Of a stretch of 64,000 bases of DNA, positions 7,932-17,900 are shown one piece after another (within the stretch, counting starts at the first letter, position 1; every line of letters starts with the position of its first letter). Both the position numbers and the translations under genes were made by a program. The stretch covers positions 186,001-250,000 of the forward strand of contig CAVRHH010000031.1 in assembly GCA_963720945.1 (NCBI GenBank). The letters run 5' to 3'. The DNA is from Bog-532 sp963720945 (GTDB taxonomy: Bacteria; Actinomycetota; Actinomycetes; Streptosporangiales; Streptosporangiaceae). Under the pieces are notes generated by a model. It saw nothing but the letters and a program-made list of their open reading frames with translations. It was not told the DNA's origin and made no database searches.

Positions 7932-8927
7932 TTACAGAGCTCCGTGCCCGGTCGGCACCCGCTCCGCTTCCGGTGGCGGCGGAGGCGGCGTGCCATCGCC
8001 GAACGGGCGGCCGCCGAGGCCCTCCCGCCCGTGCGGGGTCAGCCAGTTGGAAAGATCCGGGCCGGCCGGCACGATCCCGGTCGGGTTGATCGTCCGGTGC
8101 ACCTCGTAGTAGTGCTCCTTGATCTGGACGAAGTCGATCGTGTCCCCGAACCCCGGCGTCTGGAACAGGTCACGCGCGTAGGCCCACAGCACCGTCATCT
8201 CCGAGAGCTTGGACCGGTTGCACTTGAAGTGGCCGTGGTAGACGGGATCGAACCGCGCCAGCGTGGTGAACAGCCGCACGTCCGCTTCGGTGATCGTGTC
8301 CCCGATCAGGTATCGCTGGCTGGCCAGCCGCTCGCTGAGCCAGTCCAGCCGCTTGAACAGCCGCCGGTAGGCCGCCTCGTACGCCCGCTGCGAGCTCGCG
8401 AAGCCCGCCTGGTAGACGCCGTTGTTCACGTCCTTGTAGACCAGCGTGGCCACCTCGTTGATCTCGTCCCGGTGTTTCTCCGGGTACAGGTCGGGAGCGC
8501 CGGCCCGCGCCTGCGCCGTCCACTCCGTTTCCAGGTCCAGCGTGATCTGCGAGTAGTCGTTGGTCACCACCGCGCCCGTGGGCACGTCGATGATGGCCGG
8601 GACCGTGACACCGCGATCGTAGCCCGGCTCAGCCTTCTCGTAGGCCTCGGCGAGCCGTTCGATGCCGAGGACGGGATCCCGGCCGCCCGGATCGAGGTCG
8701 AAGGTCCAGCTGCGCTGGTCGTGCACCGGCCCGGCCATCGCCATCGAGATCACCGGCTCCAGGCCCAGCAGCCGCCGCACGATGATCGCGCGGTTGGCCC
8801 ACGGGCACGCCCGCGCCACCGCCAGCCGGTAGCGGCCCGGCTCGGCCGGCCAGCCGTCCCGGCCGTCGGCCGTGATCCGCGCGTTCAGGTACCGGGTATC
8901 ACGAATGTACGCTCCGTCATCGCCCAC
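7932..8927 (-). CDS. Glutathionyl-hydroquinone reductase-like (Xi-class GST/ECM4 family) protein
   Basis: About 331 residues from GTG 8925-8927. The Xi-class signature ACPWANRAIIVRR puts the catalytic cysteine at C41. A GST C-terminal helical domain follows, with NDYSQITLDLE, VNNGVYQAGFA and DVRLFTTLARFD. The family reduces S-conjugated hydroquinones. Actinobacteria lack glutathione, so mycothiol is the likely natural thiol, by inference. The C-terminus has a run of six prolines. It converges on the mug gene. Confidence 0.9.
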   Translation of the reverse strand: MGDDGAYIRDTRYLNARITADGRDGWPAEPGRYRLAVARACPWANRAIIVRRLLGLEPVISMAMAGPVHDQRSWTFDLDPGGRDPVLGIERLAEAYEKAEPGYDRGVTVPAIIDVPTGAVVTNDYSQITLDLETEWTAQARAGAPDLYPEKHRDEINEVATLVYKDVNNGVYQAGFASSQRAYEAAYRRLFKRLDWLSERLASQRYLIGDTITEADVRLFTTLARFDPVYHGHFKCNRSKLSEMTVLWAYARDLFQTPGFGDTIDFVQIKEHYYEVHRTINPTGIVPAGPDLSNWLTPHGREGLGGRPFGDGTPPPPPPEAERVPTGHGAL

Positions 8928-9125
8928 ACGACCGACAGTACCCCGGCCGCAGGCTGGCACAATGGCCCGGCGGCACGACGGCACGACGGCCCGCCGGCCC
9001 GGCGGCACGACGGGCGGCCGCGTCGTTACGGTTGCCGATCACGCTGGCCGCTGCCACGATGTTTCAGGTTTGACAACCATCACAGGTTCAGGCTGACGAC
9101 CACCACAGCGCCGACGGGGAGCACT

Positions 9126-10031
9126 ATGCGCGTGCCGGGCCGCCTCGCCCTGGGGGCCGCCGTAGCGGGAGTCCTGATCGGCGGGGCCGTCCCCGCCTGG
9201 CCCTCCGCCGCGTCAGCCGCCGCGCACCGCCCGGCGGCGGCAGCGGTCTCCGCGGTCCGCCGGACCGGCACGCCGCCCGCCGTCCAGGCGAAGGGGGCCG
9301 CGCTGGAGAACGTCGTGACCGGCGCCCTGCTGTGGAGCCGCGGCCTGGACACCAAGCGCCCGATCGGGAGCATCACCAAGGTCATGACGGCGCTCGTCGT
9401 GCTCCGCGCCGGGCATCTCGGCGAGGTGCTGACCGTGCCGGCCGCCGCCGTGTCGTACACCCAGCGGTGGGACGGCAGCAGCGCGGGACTGCACGCGGGC
9501 GACCGGCTCACCGTCCAGCAACTGCTCGAGGCCATGCTACTGCCCTCGGGCTGTGACGCCGCGTACGTCCTGGCCAGCGCGTACGGCCCCGGGCTGACGC
9601 CGTTCGTGGCGAAGATGAACGCGCTCGCCGCGCAGCTGCACCTCGGCCGTACGCACTTCTCGAACTTCGACGGGCTGCCGCTGCCCACCGAGTACTCCAC
9701 CTACTCGACCCCCGGCGACCTGCTCGCCATCGGCCGCGCCGCCATGGCGTACCCGGCCTTCCGCGCCATCGTCAGCCAGCGCCGCTATTACCTCGGCGCG
9801 GGCTCCGGGCACCACGCATACCTCTGGCATAACACCAACCTGCTGCTTGGCGCCTACCCCGGGGCGATCGGGATCAAGACGGGCTCGACGCTGGCGGCCG
9901 GCTACTGCCTGCTCTTCGAGGCGCAGCGCGGCGCGGCGGTGCTCATCGGCGTCGTGCTGGACAGTTCGCCCTCGGTCCGCGCCGTCAGTTTCAGCGACGC
10001 CGGGAACCTGCTCACCTGGGGGTTCGGTTGA
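9126..10031 (+). CDS. Secreted D-alanyl-D-alanine carboxypeptidase-like protein
   Basis: A 301-residue PBP5-type (peptidase S11) protein starting at ATG 9126 behind GGGAG. A signal peptide covers about residues 1-33. Catalytic motifs: S82-I-T-K85 and K251-T-G253. The middle motif, normally SxN, reads S141-G-C143, so the asparagine is a cysteine. It would trim the terminal D-alanine of peptidoglycan stem peptides outside the membrane, if the altered motif permits activity. It ends in a four-base overlap with the next gene, so the two are likely coupled. Confidence 0.87.
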   Translation: MRVPGRLALGAAVAGVLIGGAVPAWPSAASAAAHRPAAAAVSAVRRTGTPPAVQAKGAALENVVTGALLWSRGLDTKRPIGSITKVMTALVVLRAGHLGEVLTVPAAAVSYTQRWDGSSAGLHAGDRLTVQQLLEAMLLPSGCDAAYVLASAYGPGLTPFVAKMNALAAQLHLGRTHFSNFDGLPLPTEYSTYSTPGDLLAIGRAAMAYPAFRAIVSQRRYYLGAGSGHHAYLWHNTNLLLGAYPGAIGIKTGSTLAAGYCLLFEAQRGAAVLIGVVLDSSPSVRAVSFSDAGNLLTWGFG

Positions 10032-10375
10032 GCGGCGAGACGCCTCAGGTGACCCCGGACGAGTTCTTCCGTACCGACATCCGGGTCGGCAGGATCCTGC
10101 GGGCCGAGGAGTTCCCGCAGGCCCGCAAGCCCGCCTACAAGCTGTTGATTGACTTCGGTGCACTGGGGGAGAAGCGGTCCAGCGCTCAGATCACCACGCG
10201 TTACACGCCAGCGGAACTGGCCGGCCTGGTCGTCGCGGTCACCAACTTCCCGCCCCGGCAGATCGCCAGCTTCCTGTCCGAGGTGCTCGTGCTGGGTGTG
10301 CCGGACGGGACGTCCGGGGACGTCATCCTGCTCGCCCCCGACTCCGAGGTGCCGCCCGGCACCAGGGTCTTCTGA
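10028..10375 (+). CDS. CsaA-like tRNA-binding-domain protein
   Basis: A 115-residue single OB-fold protein of the tRNA_bind/CsaA family (FFRTDIRVGRILRAEEFP, KLLIDFG, the mid-protein QITTRYTP and the C-terminal LLAPDSEVPPGTRVF). CsaA is described as a chaperone-like dimer related to the methionyl-tRNA synthetase C-terminal domain. The start is TTG 10028, overlapping the TGA of the carboxypeptidase gene by four bases, which suggests coupled translation. There is no functional link between the two products that I know of. Confidence 0.9.
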   Translation: MSGETPQVTPDEFFRTDIRVGRILRAEEFPQARKPAYKLLIDFGALGEKRSSAQITTRYTPAELAGLVVAVTNFPPRQIASFLSEVLVLGVPDGTSGDVILLAPDSEVPPGTRVF

Positions 10376-10486
10376 TCCCGTAGCGCCGCCGCACGGCGTC
10401 GTAGGCGGCGGATGGGCCGCCCGTCCCGATGAGTCGGCCGGCTGACGCTCGTCTTAATGACGAAACGAACGAGGCTGGAGGAAACG

Positions 10487-10690
10487 ATGGGCAGCGTCAT
10501 AGCCGGGCTTTCGATGTCCCTGGACGGCTTTGTGGTCGGCCGCGGCGACGGCCCCGCCCATCCGCTCGGTGAGGGCGGGGGCAGGGTTCCCCGCAGCATC
10601 TGCGGGGAACCCTGCCCAACCCAAGGACGGGCGGGCCGCCCGCCAGGTCCCGGCAGGCTTGCCGATCATGGCCGCATTCTGGTCGGATGA
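10487..10690 (+). pseudogene. Truncated dihydrofolate-reductase-family (RibD-C) protein
   Basis: The ATG at 10487 sits behind a good GGAGG site and encodes about 30 residues typical of actinobacterial DHFR/RibD-like proteins (VIAGLSMSLDGFVVGRGDGP...HPLGEGG). Homology then stops abruptly at a perfect 18-bp hairpin (10579-10617), and the frame runs on with unrelated Pro/Gly/Arg-rich sequence to 10690. About 150 residues of the normal protein are missing. It may still be translated because the start signals are intact. Confidence 0.75.
10579..10617. repeat. Perfect 18-bp hairpin (3-base loop)
   Basis: GGGCAGGGTTCCCCGCAG pairs without mismatch with its complement across CAT. It lies exactly where the DHFR-like remnant loses homology. 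It could be a terminator, or the scar of a small palindromic insertion. No flanking T-run and no duplicated target sequence were obvious. Confidence 0.9.
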
Positions 10691-10740
10691 CTGGTGAACC
10701 GCACGTCCGTCGCCCCATCTCAGCACCTAGCGGAGGGCCA

Positions 10741-12105
10741 ATGACCGGCCGCACCAAGATCACGCTCGATGAGTCGGAGATCCCCCGGCAGTGGTACAAC
10801 GTGATCCCCGACCTCCCCTCGCCGCCGCCGCCTCCGCTGCACCCGGGCACCCTTCAGCCGGTCGGCCCCGAGGATTTGGCGCCGTTGTTCCCGATGGCGC
10901 TCATCGCCCAGGAGGTGACGGCCGACTCCTACGTGCCGATCCCCGACGAGGTGCTGGACGTGTACCGGCTGTGGCGGCCGACGCCGCTGTACCGGGCCTG
11001 GCGGCTGGAGAAGGCGCTGAACACCCCAGCCCGCATCTATTACAAATACGAGGGCGTGTCCCCGGCCGGGTCCCACAAGCCGAACACCGCCGTTCCGCAG
11101 GCGTACTACAACGCGGTCGAGGGCACCCGCCGGATCACCACCGAAACCGGCGCCGGGCAGTGGGGGAGCGCGCTGGCCTTCTCGTGCGGGCAGTTCGGCC
11201 TGGACTGCGAGATCTGGATGGTGCGCGCCTCGTACGACCAGAAGCCGTACCGGCGCACGCTCATGGAGACCTGGGGCGCGACGGTGCACGCCAGCCCGTC
11301 ACGCGAGACGACCGCCGGTGCCAAGGTGCTGGCCGACGACCCGAACTCACCCGGCAGCCTCGGTATCGCCATCAGTGAGGCGGTGGAGGTCGCCGGCGGC
11401 GCCCCCGACACCCGGTACGCGCTCGGCAGCGTGCTCAACCATGTCCTGCTGCACCAGACCGTCATCGGCGAGGAAGCCCTCAAGCAGTTCGAGGCGGCCG
11501 GCGAGACCGCCCCCGACCTGATCGTGGGGTGCACGGGCGGCGGGTCGAACTTCGCGGGCCTGTTCTTCCCGTTCCTGCGGGAGAAGCTCGCCGGGCGGAT
11601 CGATCCGGTTATCCGGGCCGTCGAGCCGGCCGCGTGCCCGTCGTTCACCCGGGGGCGGTACGCCTACGACTTCGGCGACACGGCCGGGTTCACGCCCCTG
11701 CTGAAGATGCATACCCTCGGGCACGACTTCATGCCCGACCCGATCCACGCCGGCGGCCTGCGCTACCACGGCATGTCACCGCTGCTCTCGCACGCCTACG
11801 AGCTCGGCCTGTTCGAAGCCGTCAGCAAGCCGCAGCGGGAGTGTTTCGCCGCCGGCGTCACCTTTGCCCGGACCGAGGGCATCGTGCCCGCCCCGGAGCC
11901 GGCGCACGCGCTCGCCGAGGTCATCGAGGAGGCCAACCGCTGCGCCCAGACCGGCGAGGAGAAGGTCATCCTCACCGCCCTGTGCGGGCACGGCTTCTTC
12001 GACATGTCCGCCTACCACCGGTACCTGTCCGGGGAGATGGAAGACTTCGAGCTCCCGCAGGACCGGATCGACGCCTCGCTGACCAGGCTCCCGGCCCTGG
12101 CGTGA
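10741..12105 (+). CDS. trpB2: TrpB2-type tryptophan synthase beta chain
   Basis: A 454-residue PLP enzyme starting at ATG 10741 behind GGAGGG. The PLP lysine is K113 in AGSHKPNTA, and a phosphate-binding glycine loop GCTGGGSNFAG follows. The N-terminal extension and overall length fit TrpB2 rather than TrpB1, which is about 400 residues. TrpB2 condenses indole with serine (or O-phosphoserine in some archaea) and does not rely on TrpA. No trpA or other tryptophan gene is near, so it is a stand-alone copy, perhaps for indole salvage. Confidence 0.93.
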   Translation: MTGRTKITLDESEIPRQWYNVIPDLPSPPPPPLHPGTLQPVGPEDLAPLFPMALIAQEVTADSYVPIPDEVLDVYRLWRPTPLYRAWRLEKALNTPARIYYKYEGVSPAGSHKPNTAVPQAYYNAVEGTRRITTETGAGQWGSALAFSCGQFGLDCEIWMVRASYDQKPYRRTLMETWGATVHASPSRETTAGAKVLADDPNSPGSLGIAISEAVEVAGGAPDTRYALGSVLNHVLLHQTVIGEEALKQFEAAGETAPDLIVGCTGGGSNFAGLFFPFLREKLAGRIDPVIRAVEPAACPSFTRGRYAYDFGDTAGFTPLLKMHTLGHDFMPDPIHAGGLRYHGMSPLLSHAYELGLFEAVSKPQRECFAAGVTFARTEGIVPAPEPAHALAEVIEEANRCAQTGEEKVILTALCGHGFFDMSAYHRYLSGEMEDFELPQDRIDASLTRLPALA

Positions 12106-12132
12106 CCGGCCCCGCCCCGGCGTGAGCAGCCT

Positions 12133-12176
12133 GGGCCCGTCCCGGGACGGCCGCTATACCGTCCCGGGACGGGCCC
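12133..12176. terminator. Perfect 18-bp hairpin terminator between converging genes
   Basis: GGGCCCGTCCCGGGACGG (12133-12150) pairs fully with 12159-12176 across the loop CCGCTATA. It lies between the trpB2 stop and the stop of the converging membrane-protein gene, so it likely stops transcription from both sides. Confidence 0.88.
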
Positions 12177-12178
12177 GC

Positions 12179-12703
12179 TCACCGGGCGGCGGCCACCGGC
12201 GTGTCCGGCGTGTCTGGCGTGTCCGGCGTGTCCGTCGCGACCACGTCGAACAGCAGCAGCCACGCGACGTTCACGCCCAGGAACACCAGCACGCTCAGCA
12301 GCACCGCCTCGACCCGGACCGGCGCGGCCGTGATGCCGATGTCCCGGAGCAGATGCGGGACGATCGCCACCACGCCGACCACGGCATACAGCACGATCGC
12401 GGCGATGTACGCCGCCTTGCCTATCGTGTCGGGGGCGGCCCCGCGGACCGCGGCGAAGACGATCACGCCGCCGAGCGCCACGATCGCGTACGACGTGCGC
12501 CACAGGGCCTGGCTCTGCGGATCGACCAGCGCCACCAGCGTCATGATCCCGGGCAGCGAAAAGTGCAGGGCGACGCCGTACGAGCGGCGTCTTAAAGCCG
12601 GATCTCCCGCCCACACGCTGTAGCGCTGCTGCACGACCACCAGCCAGAGGCCGAGGACGGTGAAGCAGGTGGCGGAAAAGGAAATGTAGAAATCAGTGAG
12701 CAT
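12179..12703 (-). CDS. Small polytopic membrane protein
   Basis: A 174-residue protein from ATG 12701-12703, which has a GGGGGG ribosome site. Five hydrophobic segments are visible (near MLTDFYISF, FSLPGIMTLVALV, YAIVALGGVIVFA, YIAAIVLYAVVGVV and LLSVLVFLGVNVAW). I do not recognise the family. The C-terminus is a TDTPDTPDTPDTP run encoded by a nine-base tandem repeat, and it ends only two bases from the terminator hairpin, so the tail may have grown by slippage. Confidence 0.75.
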   Translation of the reverse strand: MLTDFYISFSATCFTVLGLWLVVVQQRYSVWAGDPALRRRSYGVALHFSLPGIMTLVALVDPQSQALWRTSYAIVALGGVIVFAAVRGAAPDTIGKAAYIAAIVLYAVVGVVAIVPHLLRDIGITAAPVRVEAVLLSVLVFLGVNVAWLLLFDVVATDTPDTPDTPDTPVAAAR

Positions 12704-12857
12704 GATCCCCCCAGATCTCGGTATGACGCGATACATAACCACGCGCACCGGTTTCCAGCATGATCCGACGGAACGCCCGCCGAGGCCAGCCCCGATCATG
12801 AAGCGGCCGCGTTTCCTGTACAACTGAGATCAGGCTGTGACTTTCCCGGGAGGCGAC

Positions 12858-13133
12858 GTGAAAGGTGACCGGGTCGAAATCGTGATCGACGCCGGCGAGG
12901 GTGCCCGGACTTACGAGGTCATCGCGACCAGGGCCGGGCGCCGCGTGGATATCGCCAACCGGCGGGGTGTCGTCGAGGTGAGCGAGGTGACCCGGAGCGG
13001 GACCCCGGTGCGGACGGCCCGGTTCATGGCCAGCCGGATTCTGGCGCTGGTCGAGCACCCCGCCGCCGACCGCGACGAACCGCCTCCCGTCAAGTCCGCG
13101 GAACGCGCGCCGAAGCCGCCGGACCGGCTGTAA
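12858..13133 (+). CDS. Hypothetical protein
   Basis: A 91-residue protein from GTG 12858, chosen because GGGAGG lies six bases upstream (an upstream GTG at 12837 lacks this). The N-terminal half is predicted beta-strand-rich (VEIVIDAGEG, TYEVIATRAG, RVDIANRRGVVEV), then a short helix, then a charged Pro-rich tail. I do not recognise it. It precedes the HAD gene by 20 bp on the same strand and may be cotranscribed. Confidence 0.6.
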   Translation: MKGDRVEIVIDAGEGARTYEVIATRAGRRVDIANRRGVVEVSEVTRSGTPVRTARFMASRILALVEHPAADRDEPPPVKSAERAPKPPDRL

Positions 13134-13153
13134 TCCGGGGCCAGGGAGCCACC

Positions 13154-13867
13154 GTGGAACTGGGCAGCTTTGACGCGCTCAGCTTCGATTGCTACGGGAC
13201 CCTCATCGACTGGGAGTCCGGGATCGCGGCCGTGCTCGGCCCCTGGGCCCGGGCCCGGGGTCTTGACCTGGACGACGAGGCGCTGCTGGCCGCCTACTCG
13301 GGGCACGAAGCCCGCGCCGAGGCCGGGCATCCCGGCGACCGGTACCCGCTCATCCTGGCCCGCAGCTTCCGCGACCTCGGCCGCGAGCTGGGCGCGGAGG
13401 TCACCGGCGCCGACGCGGGGCGGCTCGCCGGTTCCGTCCCGGACTGGCCCCCGTTCGCCGACTCCCACGCCGCGCTGCTAGCGCTGGCGCAGCGCTACCA
13501 GCTGATCATCCTGTCCAACGTCGACCGGGACTCGTTCGCGGCCAGCAACCGCCGTCTCGGCGTCACCTTCACCAGCGTCCTCACCGCCGAGGACATCGGC
13601 TCCTACAAGCCCTCGCCGCGGAACTTCGCGGCGCTGCTGGCCGAAGCCGGACGCCTCGGGATCGCGCCGGGCCGGCTGCTGCACGTCGCCCAGAGCCTGT
13701 TCCACGACCACGTCCCGGCGCGGCAGGCGGGCCTGCCCACCGTCTGGATCAACCGGCGGCACAGCCGGCCCGGGTGGGGCGCGACCCCGGCGCCCGCGGC
13801 CGGCGTCTCCCCGGACGCGGAATTCCCGTCCATGCAGGCCTTCGCCGACGCCGCCACCGCCCGTTGA
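13154..13867 (+). CDS. HAD hydrolase, haloacid dehalogenase type II-like
   Basis: A 237-residue HAD protein. Motif I is FDCYGTLIDW with nucleophile D12. Motif II is the serine in IILSNVDRDSF, motif III the lysine in SYKPSPRNF, and LHVAQSLFHDHVPAR ends the core. The Y after DC and the LSNVDRD segment match L-2-haloacid dehalogenase type II. It would hydrolyse 2-haloacids or act as a phosphatase; sequence alone does not decide. Start GTG 13154 with AGGGAG upstream. Confidence 0.88.
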   Translation: MELGSFDALSFDCYGTLIDWESGIAAVLGPWARARGLDLDDEALLAAYSGHEARAEAGHPGDRYPLILARSFRDLGRELGAEVTGADAGRLAGSVPDWPPFADSHAALLALAQRYQLIILSNVDRDSFAASNRRLGVTFTSVLTAEDIGSYKPSPRNFAALLAEAGRLGIAPGRLLHVAQSLFHDHVPARQAGLPTVWINRRHSRPGWGATPAPAAGVSPDAEFPSMQAFADAATAR

Positions 13868-14033
13868 GCCCGTCTCACCCCGGCACGGCCGGCCGGAGCT
13901 GCTCGCTGCGGTAGCCGCCCAGGAAGCGCCAGCTGGCCGCCGGCCTCAGCCGCGCCGCCGGGCCGATTTCTGATGATCCCGAACGGGCCGTGGATCGGCT
14001 AGCCGCAACGGCCGGCGCCGCCGGGTCCGGGCG

Positions 14034-14576
14034 CTAGCTGACCGCGCTCACGATGTCGTCCAGGACCCGCGCCGCCTCGGCGCGGAAACCAGGGTCGCTG
14101 ACCAGGCCGTCCGGGCTCACCGCCTGCCGGGGCAGGGTAATCCGGCGGCAGGCCTTCTCGATGACGGCCGCCCCGACGTAGCCGAGCACGCTGGCCAGGG
14201 ATTCCTCCGCGCCCGCACCCCGGCCAGCGGCGGCCACGTTGATCCACGCGACCGGCTTGCCGTACATTTCGCCGCCGCCGACGGTCCAGTCGAGCAGGTT
14301 CTTGAAGCTGCCGGGCAGCGTGCCCGCGTACTCGGGGGTGCAGAACACCACCGCGTCGGCCTTCGCGATCTCCTGCCGCAGTGCACTCGCGGCCGGCGGC
14401 AGGGGCTCGCGGTCGTCGTCCGGATTGAACGCGGGCAGGCTGGCGAGGCCCTCGTACAGCACGGCGGTCACCGGGCGGGCCGCGATCGCCCGCATGGTCC
14501 GCAGCGCCGCCGTGTTGCCCGAACCGCCGCGCGTACTGCCCGACACCAGCAGGATACGCGTCCGTCCCGCGTGCAC
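14034..14576 (-). CDS. NADPH-dependent FMN reductase
   Basis: About 180 residues from GTG 14574-14576, preceded by GGGAGGGG. It has a flavodoxin-like fold: the FMN phosphate loop is VSGSTRGGSGNTAA, and TPEYAGTLPGSFKNLLDW is the classic flavin-ring loop of the family (PF03358). It would use NAD(P)H to reduce FMN, quinones or azo compounds. It stands alone on the minus strand; about 165 bp without a gene separates it from the HAD gene. Confidence 0.9.
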   Translation of the reverse strand: MHAGRTRILLVSGSTRGGSGNTAALRTMRAIAARPVTAVLYEGLASLPAFNPDDDREPLPPAASALRQEIAKADAVVFCTPEYAGTLPGSFKNLLDWTVGGGEMYGKPVAWINVAAAGRGAGAEESLASVLGYVGAAVIEKACRRITLPRQAVSPDGLVSDPGFRAEAARVLDDIVSAVS

Positions 14577-14932
14577 AGCCCCTCCCGTTCCGCCCGGCCC
14601 GGCGCGCTGGATGGGTGCGGCCGGGCCGCTGCCCGCACCGGGCAACTATGCCCGATCCCGGGATGTTCCGTGCCCGGAACGCGCGCCTGTATCCCTGCGG
14701 CGGGAGCGGGGCCGCCGCACCCGCGGGCTGTGGCGGTATCCGCAGTAACGACCGGAGATGCCGCACCTCGACGTTCATGGCGCGCACATCGTAACCGCCG
14801 GCCCCGCACCGTCCCAGCTATTCAGCCGCGCGCGAAGTCGGCCATCCGGGCCGCGACATCCGGGCGTAAGACAGCGAAACTGACAGCAGTCCAGTCCAGT
14901 CCAGTCCAGACCCAGACAGATGGGGGCAGCGC

Positions 14933-17900
14933 ATGACAACCGGCCACGACGGACCCGCGACGCCGCCAGTCACCGAAAGAGGCCGGCTGGCGCAGGTCAT
15001 CGCGACCCGGGGCGGCCTGGCCCCGCCGGAGGCGCCGTTCGTGATCGAGCACCGCGAGGCGCTGATCTACATGCTGTGCGAGGCCGCGGAGCTGGAGCAC
15101 GGCATCATGTGCCAGTACCTGTTCGCCGCGTTCACGCTCAAGCAGAACGAGGGCGAGGGCCTGACCGGCGAGGAGCTGGCGGCCACCCGGCGCTGGCGCT
15201 CGGTCATCTCGCACGTCGCCACGCAGGAGATGCTGCACCTGGCCCTGGTGCAGAACCTGCTGTCCGCGGTCGGCGCCGCGCCGCATCTGGTCCGGCCCAA
15301 CTTCCCGCATCCGGCCAGCCACTACCCGGCCGGCGTCCACCTCGCGCTGCTGCCGTTCGGCGAGCAGGCGCTGCGGCATTTCATGTTCCTGGAGCGTCCC
15401 GAGGGCATGGACCTGCACGACGCCGACGGGCTGGCCGCGTTCGGCCGCGCCGTTCCGCACATGCTGGCCAGCGACATCGTGCCGCGCGGCCAGGACTTCG
15501 CCACGGTGGGGCACATGTACCGGTCCATCGAGGCGGGCTTCGCGCGCCTGTGCGCGAAGTACGGCGAGGACTGGCTGTTCGTCGGGCCGGAGCGGGCCCA
15601 GGCCACCCAGGAGTACTTCGGCTGGCCGCAGCTGATCCCCGTTACCGACCTGGCCTCGGCGCAACGGGCCATCGACGAGATCCTCGAGCAGGGCGAGGGC
15701 CTGCGCGGGCACTGGGAGAACGCGCACTTCGGCACGTTCGTCGAGATCCTGGACGAGTTCGAGGCGGCCCGCGCGGCGAACCTCGGCCTGCAGCCGGCCC
15801 GCCCGGTGCTGCCGGTCAACGTCCGGCCGTGCGACCGCGACGTCGAGGTCCCGCTGGCCGACAACCCGGTCACCGCCAAGGTGATGGACCTGTTCAACGT
15901 GGCGTACGAGATCCTGCTGCAGATCCTGGAGCGCTTCTTCGCACACACTGATGAGACGGACGCCCAGCTCAAGACGCTCGCGGACGCCACCATGGGGCTG
16001 ATGTTCGGTGCCATCAAGCCGCTTGGCGACCTGATCACCACGCTGCCGGCCGGCCCCAGCTACCCGGGTGCGAACGCCGGCCCGAGCTTCGAGCTGTTCT
16101 ACGAGAGCGACTACCTGCTGCCGCACCGGCACGCGGCCTGGGCGCTGCTGACCGAGCGGCTGGGCGTGGCTGCTGATTTCTGCCGCGAGATCATCGTGGG
16201 GGAGCCCGGTGACGGCCAGTCCGGAGCGGCCCGCCAGCTCACCGCGGCGCTGCAGCCGGTCGGCGTGGCCCTGGACGGCCTCGCGCGAGCTCTCTCGGTC
16301 CACCTGCCGGCTTCCGACCCGCGCTCGTACGCCGCTCCTGACACCGCACCGGCTGACCCCAGGGGGCTGCGGGCGAGCGTGGACGAGTACGCCCGGGCCA
16401 GGCAGGCCGCGCGTCTGGACGCCGACGCGGAGCGCGGCCTCGCGGACGTCTTCGACCGCACCCTGGCCATCGTGACCCGCCTGCTCGGCCCGGCCTCCGG
16501 GGGCCCGGCCTCCGGGGGCCCGGCCTCCGGGGATGCGGTGCCGGCCTGGATCACCCCCCGCTTGATCGCCAGCGTCCTCCGCCCGCTCGCGGACGCCCTG
16601 AGCGCCTCCGCTCCCACCGTCGCCGTCCCGCCGCCAGCCCCACAGGCCCCACTCACCCCAGCCTGCCCCAGCCCCGCAGCACCCACCCACGCCAGCCCGC
16701 CGCCAGCCCCACAGCCCCCTTCCACCTCAGCCGTTCCCGTCGGCACACAGGCTTCACCTGCCTCCGGGGCCCCGTCCCTCGCCGGCCAGCTCTGGCAGGC
16801 GACGGTGGCGGCCACCGCGCTGCACGTCCGGCTGGCCCGGGCCGGCGGCGCGCGTCCCGGGCTGGCCGAGGCCGTCGCCGCGCTCCAGGACCTCGCGTGC
16901 GCGGCCGCCCCCGCCGCAGGCCGCGCGTCGGCCCTGCGGGACCTGCAGGCCAGCCTGCCCGCGTCCATCCAGACTGCGCACAACGGGCCTTACCTGGTCA
17001 CCAACGTGCCGGCCATCCGCACCCACCTTGGCCAGCCACTGCCGGTGCCGCCCCAGCTGGCCCTCTGCCGTTGCGGCGGCTCGGCGCGTAAGCCGTTCTG
17101 CGACGGCTCGCACGCCGCTAACGGGTTCAGCGACGCCAAGGACCCGAACCGGGTGCCGGACCGGCGCGATACCTACGAGGGCGAGCAGGTCACGGTCTTC
17201 GACAACCGCGGCATCTGCCAGCATTCCGGCTTCTGCACCGACCGGCTGAACACGGTGTTCCGGGCCGGCCAGGAGCCGTTCGTGGCGCCGAGCGGCGGCC
17301 GGATGGACGAGATCGTCCGCGCCGTGCGGGACTGCCCGTCCGGCGCGCTGAGCCTGGCCTTCGACGGCCACGAGGAGCGTGACCTGGCCGACGGGCACAA
17401 CTGCCGGGAACCGGCCATCGAGATCACCGCCGATGGGCCCTACCGGGTCACCGGGCGGGTCGTCCTGGTAGACGCCGGCGGCGGTGACGTCGCCCGGGCC
17501 GAGGGATCGTCCCGCGAGCACTACGCGCTCTGCCGCTGCGGTCACTCGCAGAACAAGCCGTTCTGCAGCGGCATGCACTGGTACATCGGCTTCACCGATC
17601 CGGAGCGCGTCCCGGGCCGCGAGCCGAGCCTGTTCGAGTGGGCCGGCGGCGTGGGTGCCCTGACCCGGATGACCCGGCTGCTGTACGAGAAGCTCGTCCC
17701 CGCCGACACGCTGCTCGCGCCGCTGTTCGCGAACGTCCCGCCCGGCTACCCGCAGCGGGAGGCGGCGCGCATCGCCGCCGCGTTCGGTGGCTCGCCGGAC
17801 GAGGCGGCCGGGAACGGTTCCCGGCCGGGCGGGGGCGGCCAGCAGGCGGCGCCGGAGTTCACCGGCGAGCAGCGCACCCGCTGGATCACGCTGGCCGGCC

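Noticed and set aside
8240..8260. tRNA-like TPsiC-loop string (GATCGAACC)
   Set aside because: It is inside the hydroquinone reductase coding sequence and no cloverleaf can be drawn around it.
8928..9110. GGCACGACGGC repeats before the carboxypeptidase as a regulatory array
   Set aside because: Only a few irregular copies, and a TTGACA at 9070 lacks a convincing -10.
7812..9125. Upstream extension of the carboxypeptidase frame (over 430 codons)
   Set aside because: It runs antisense to the hydroquinone reductase and has no homology; the signal peptide and GGGAG site place the start at 9126.
14822..16690. 622-codon minus-strand frame opposite the iron megaprotein
   Set aside because: Composition is antisense-like (many Val/Arg/Gln/Asp) and no motif is visible; the plus-strand frame has conserved domains throughout.
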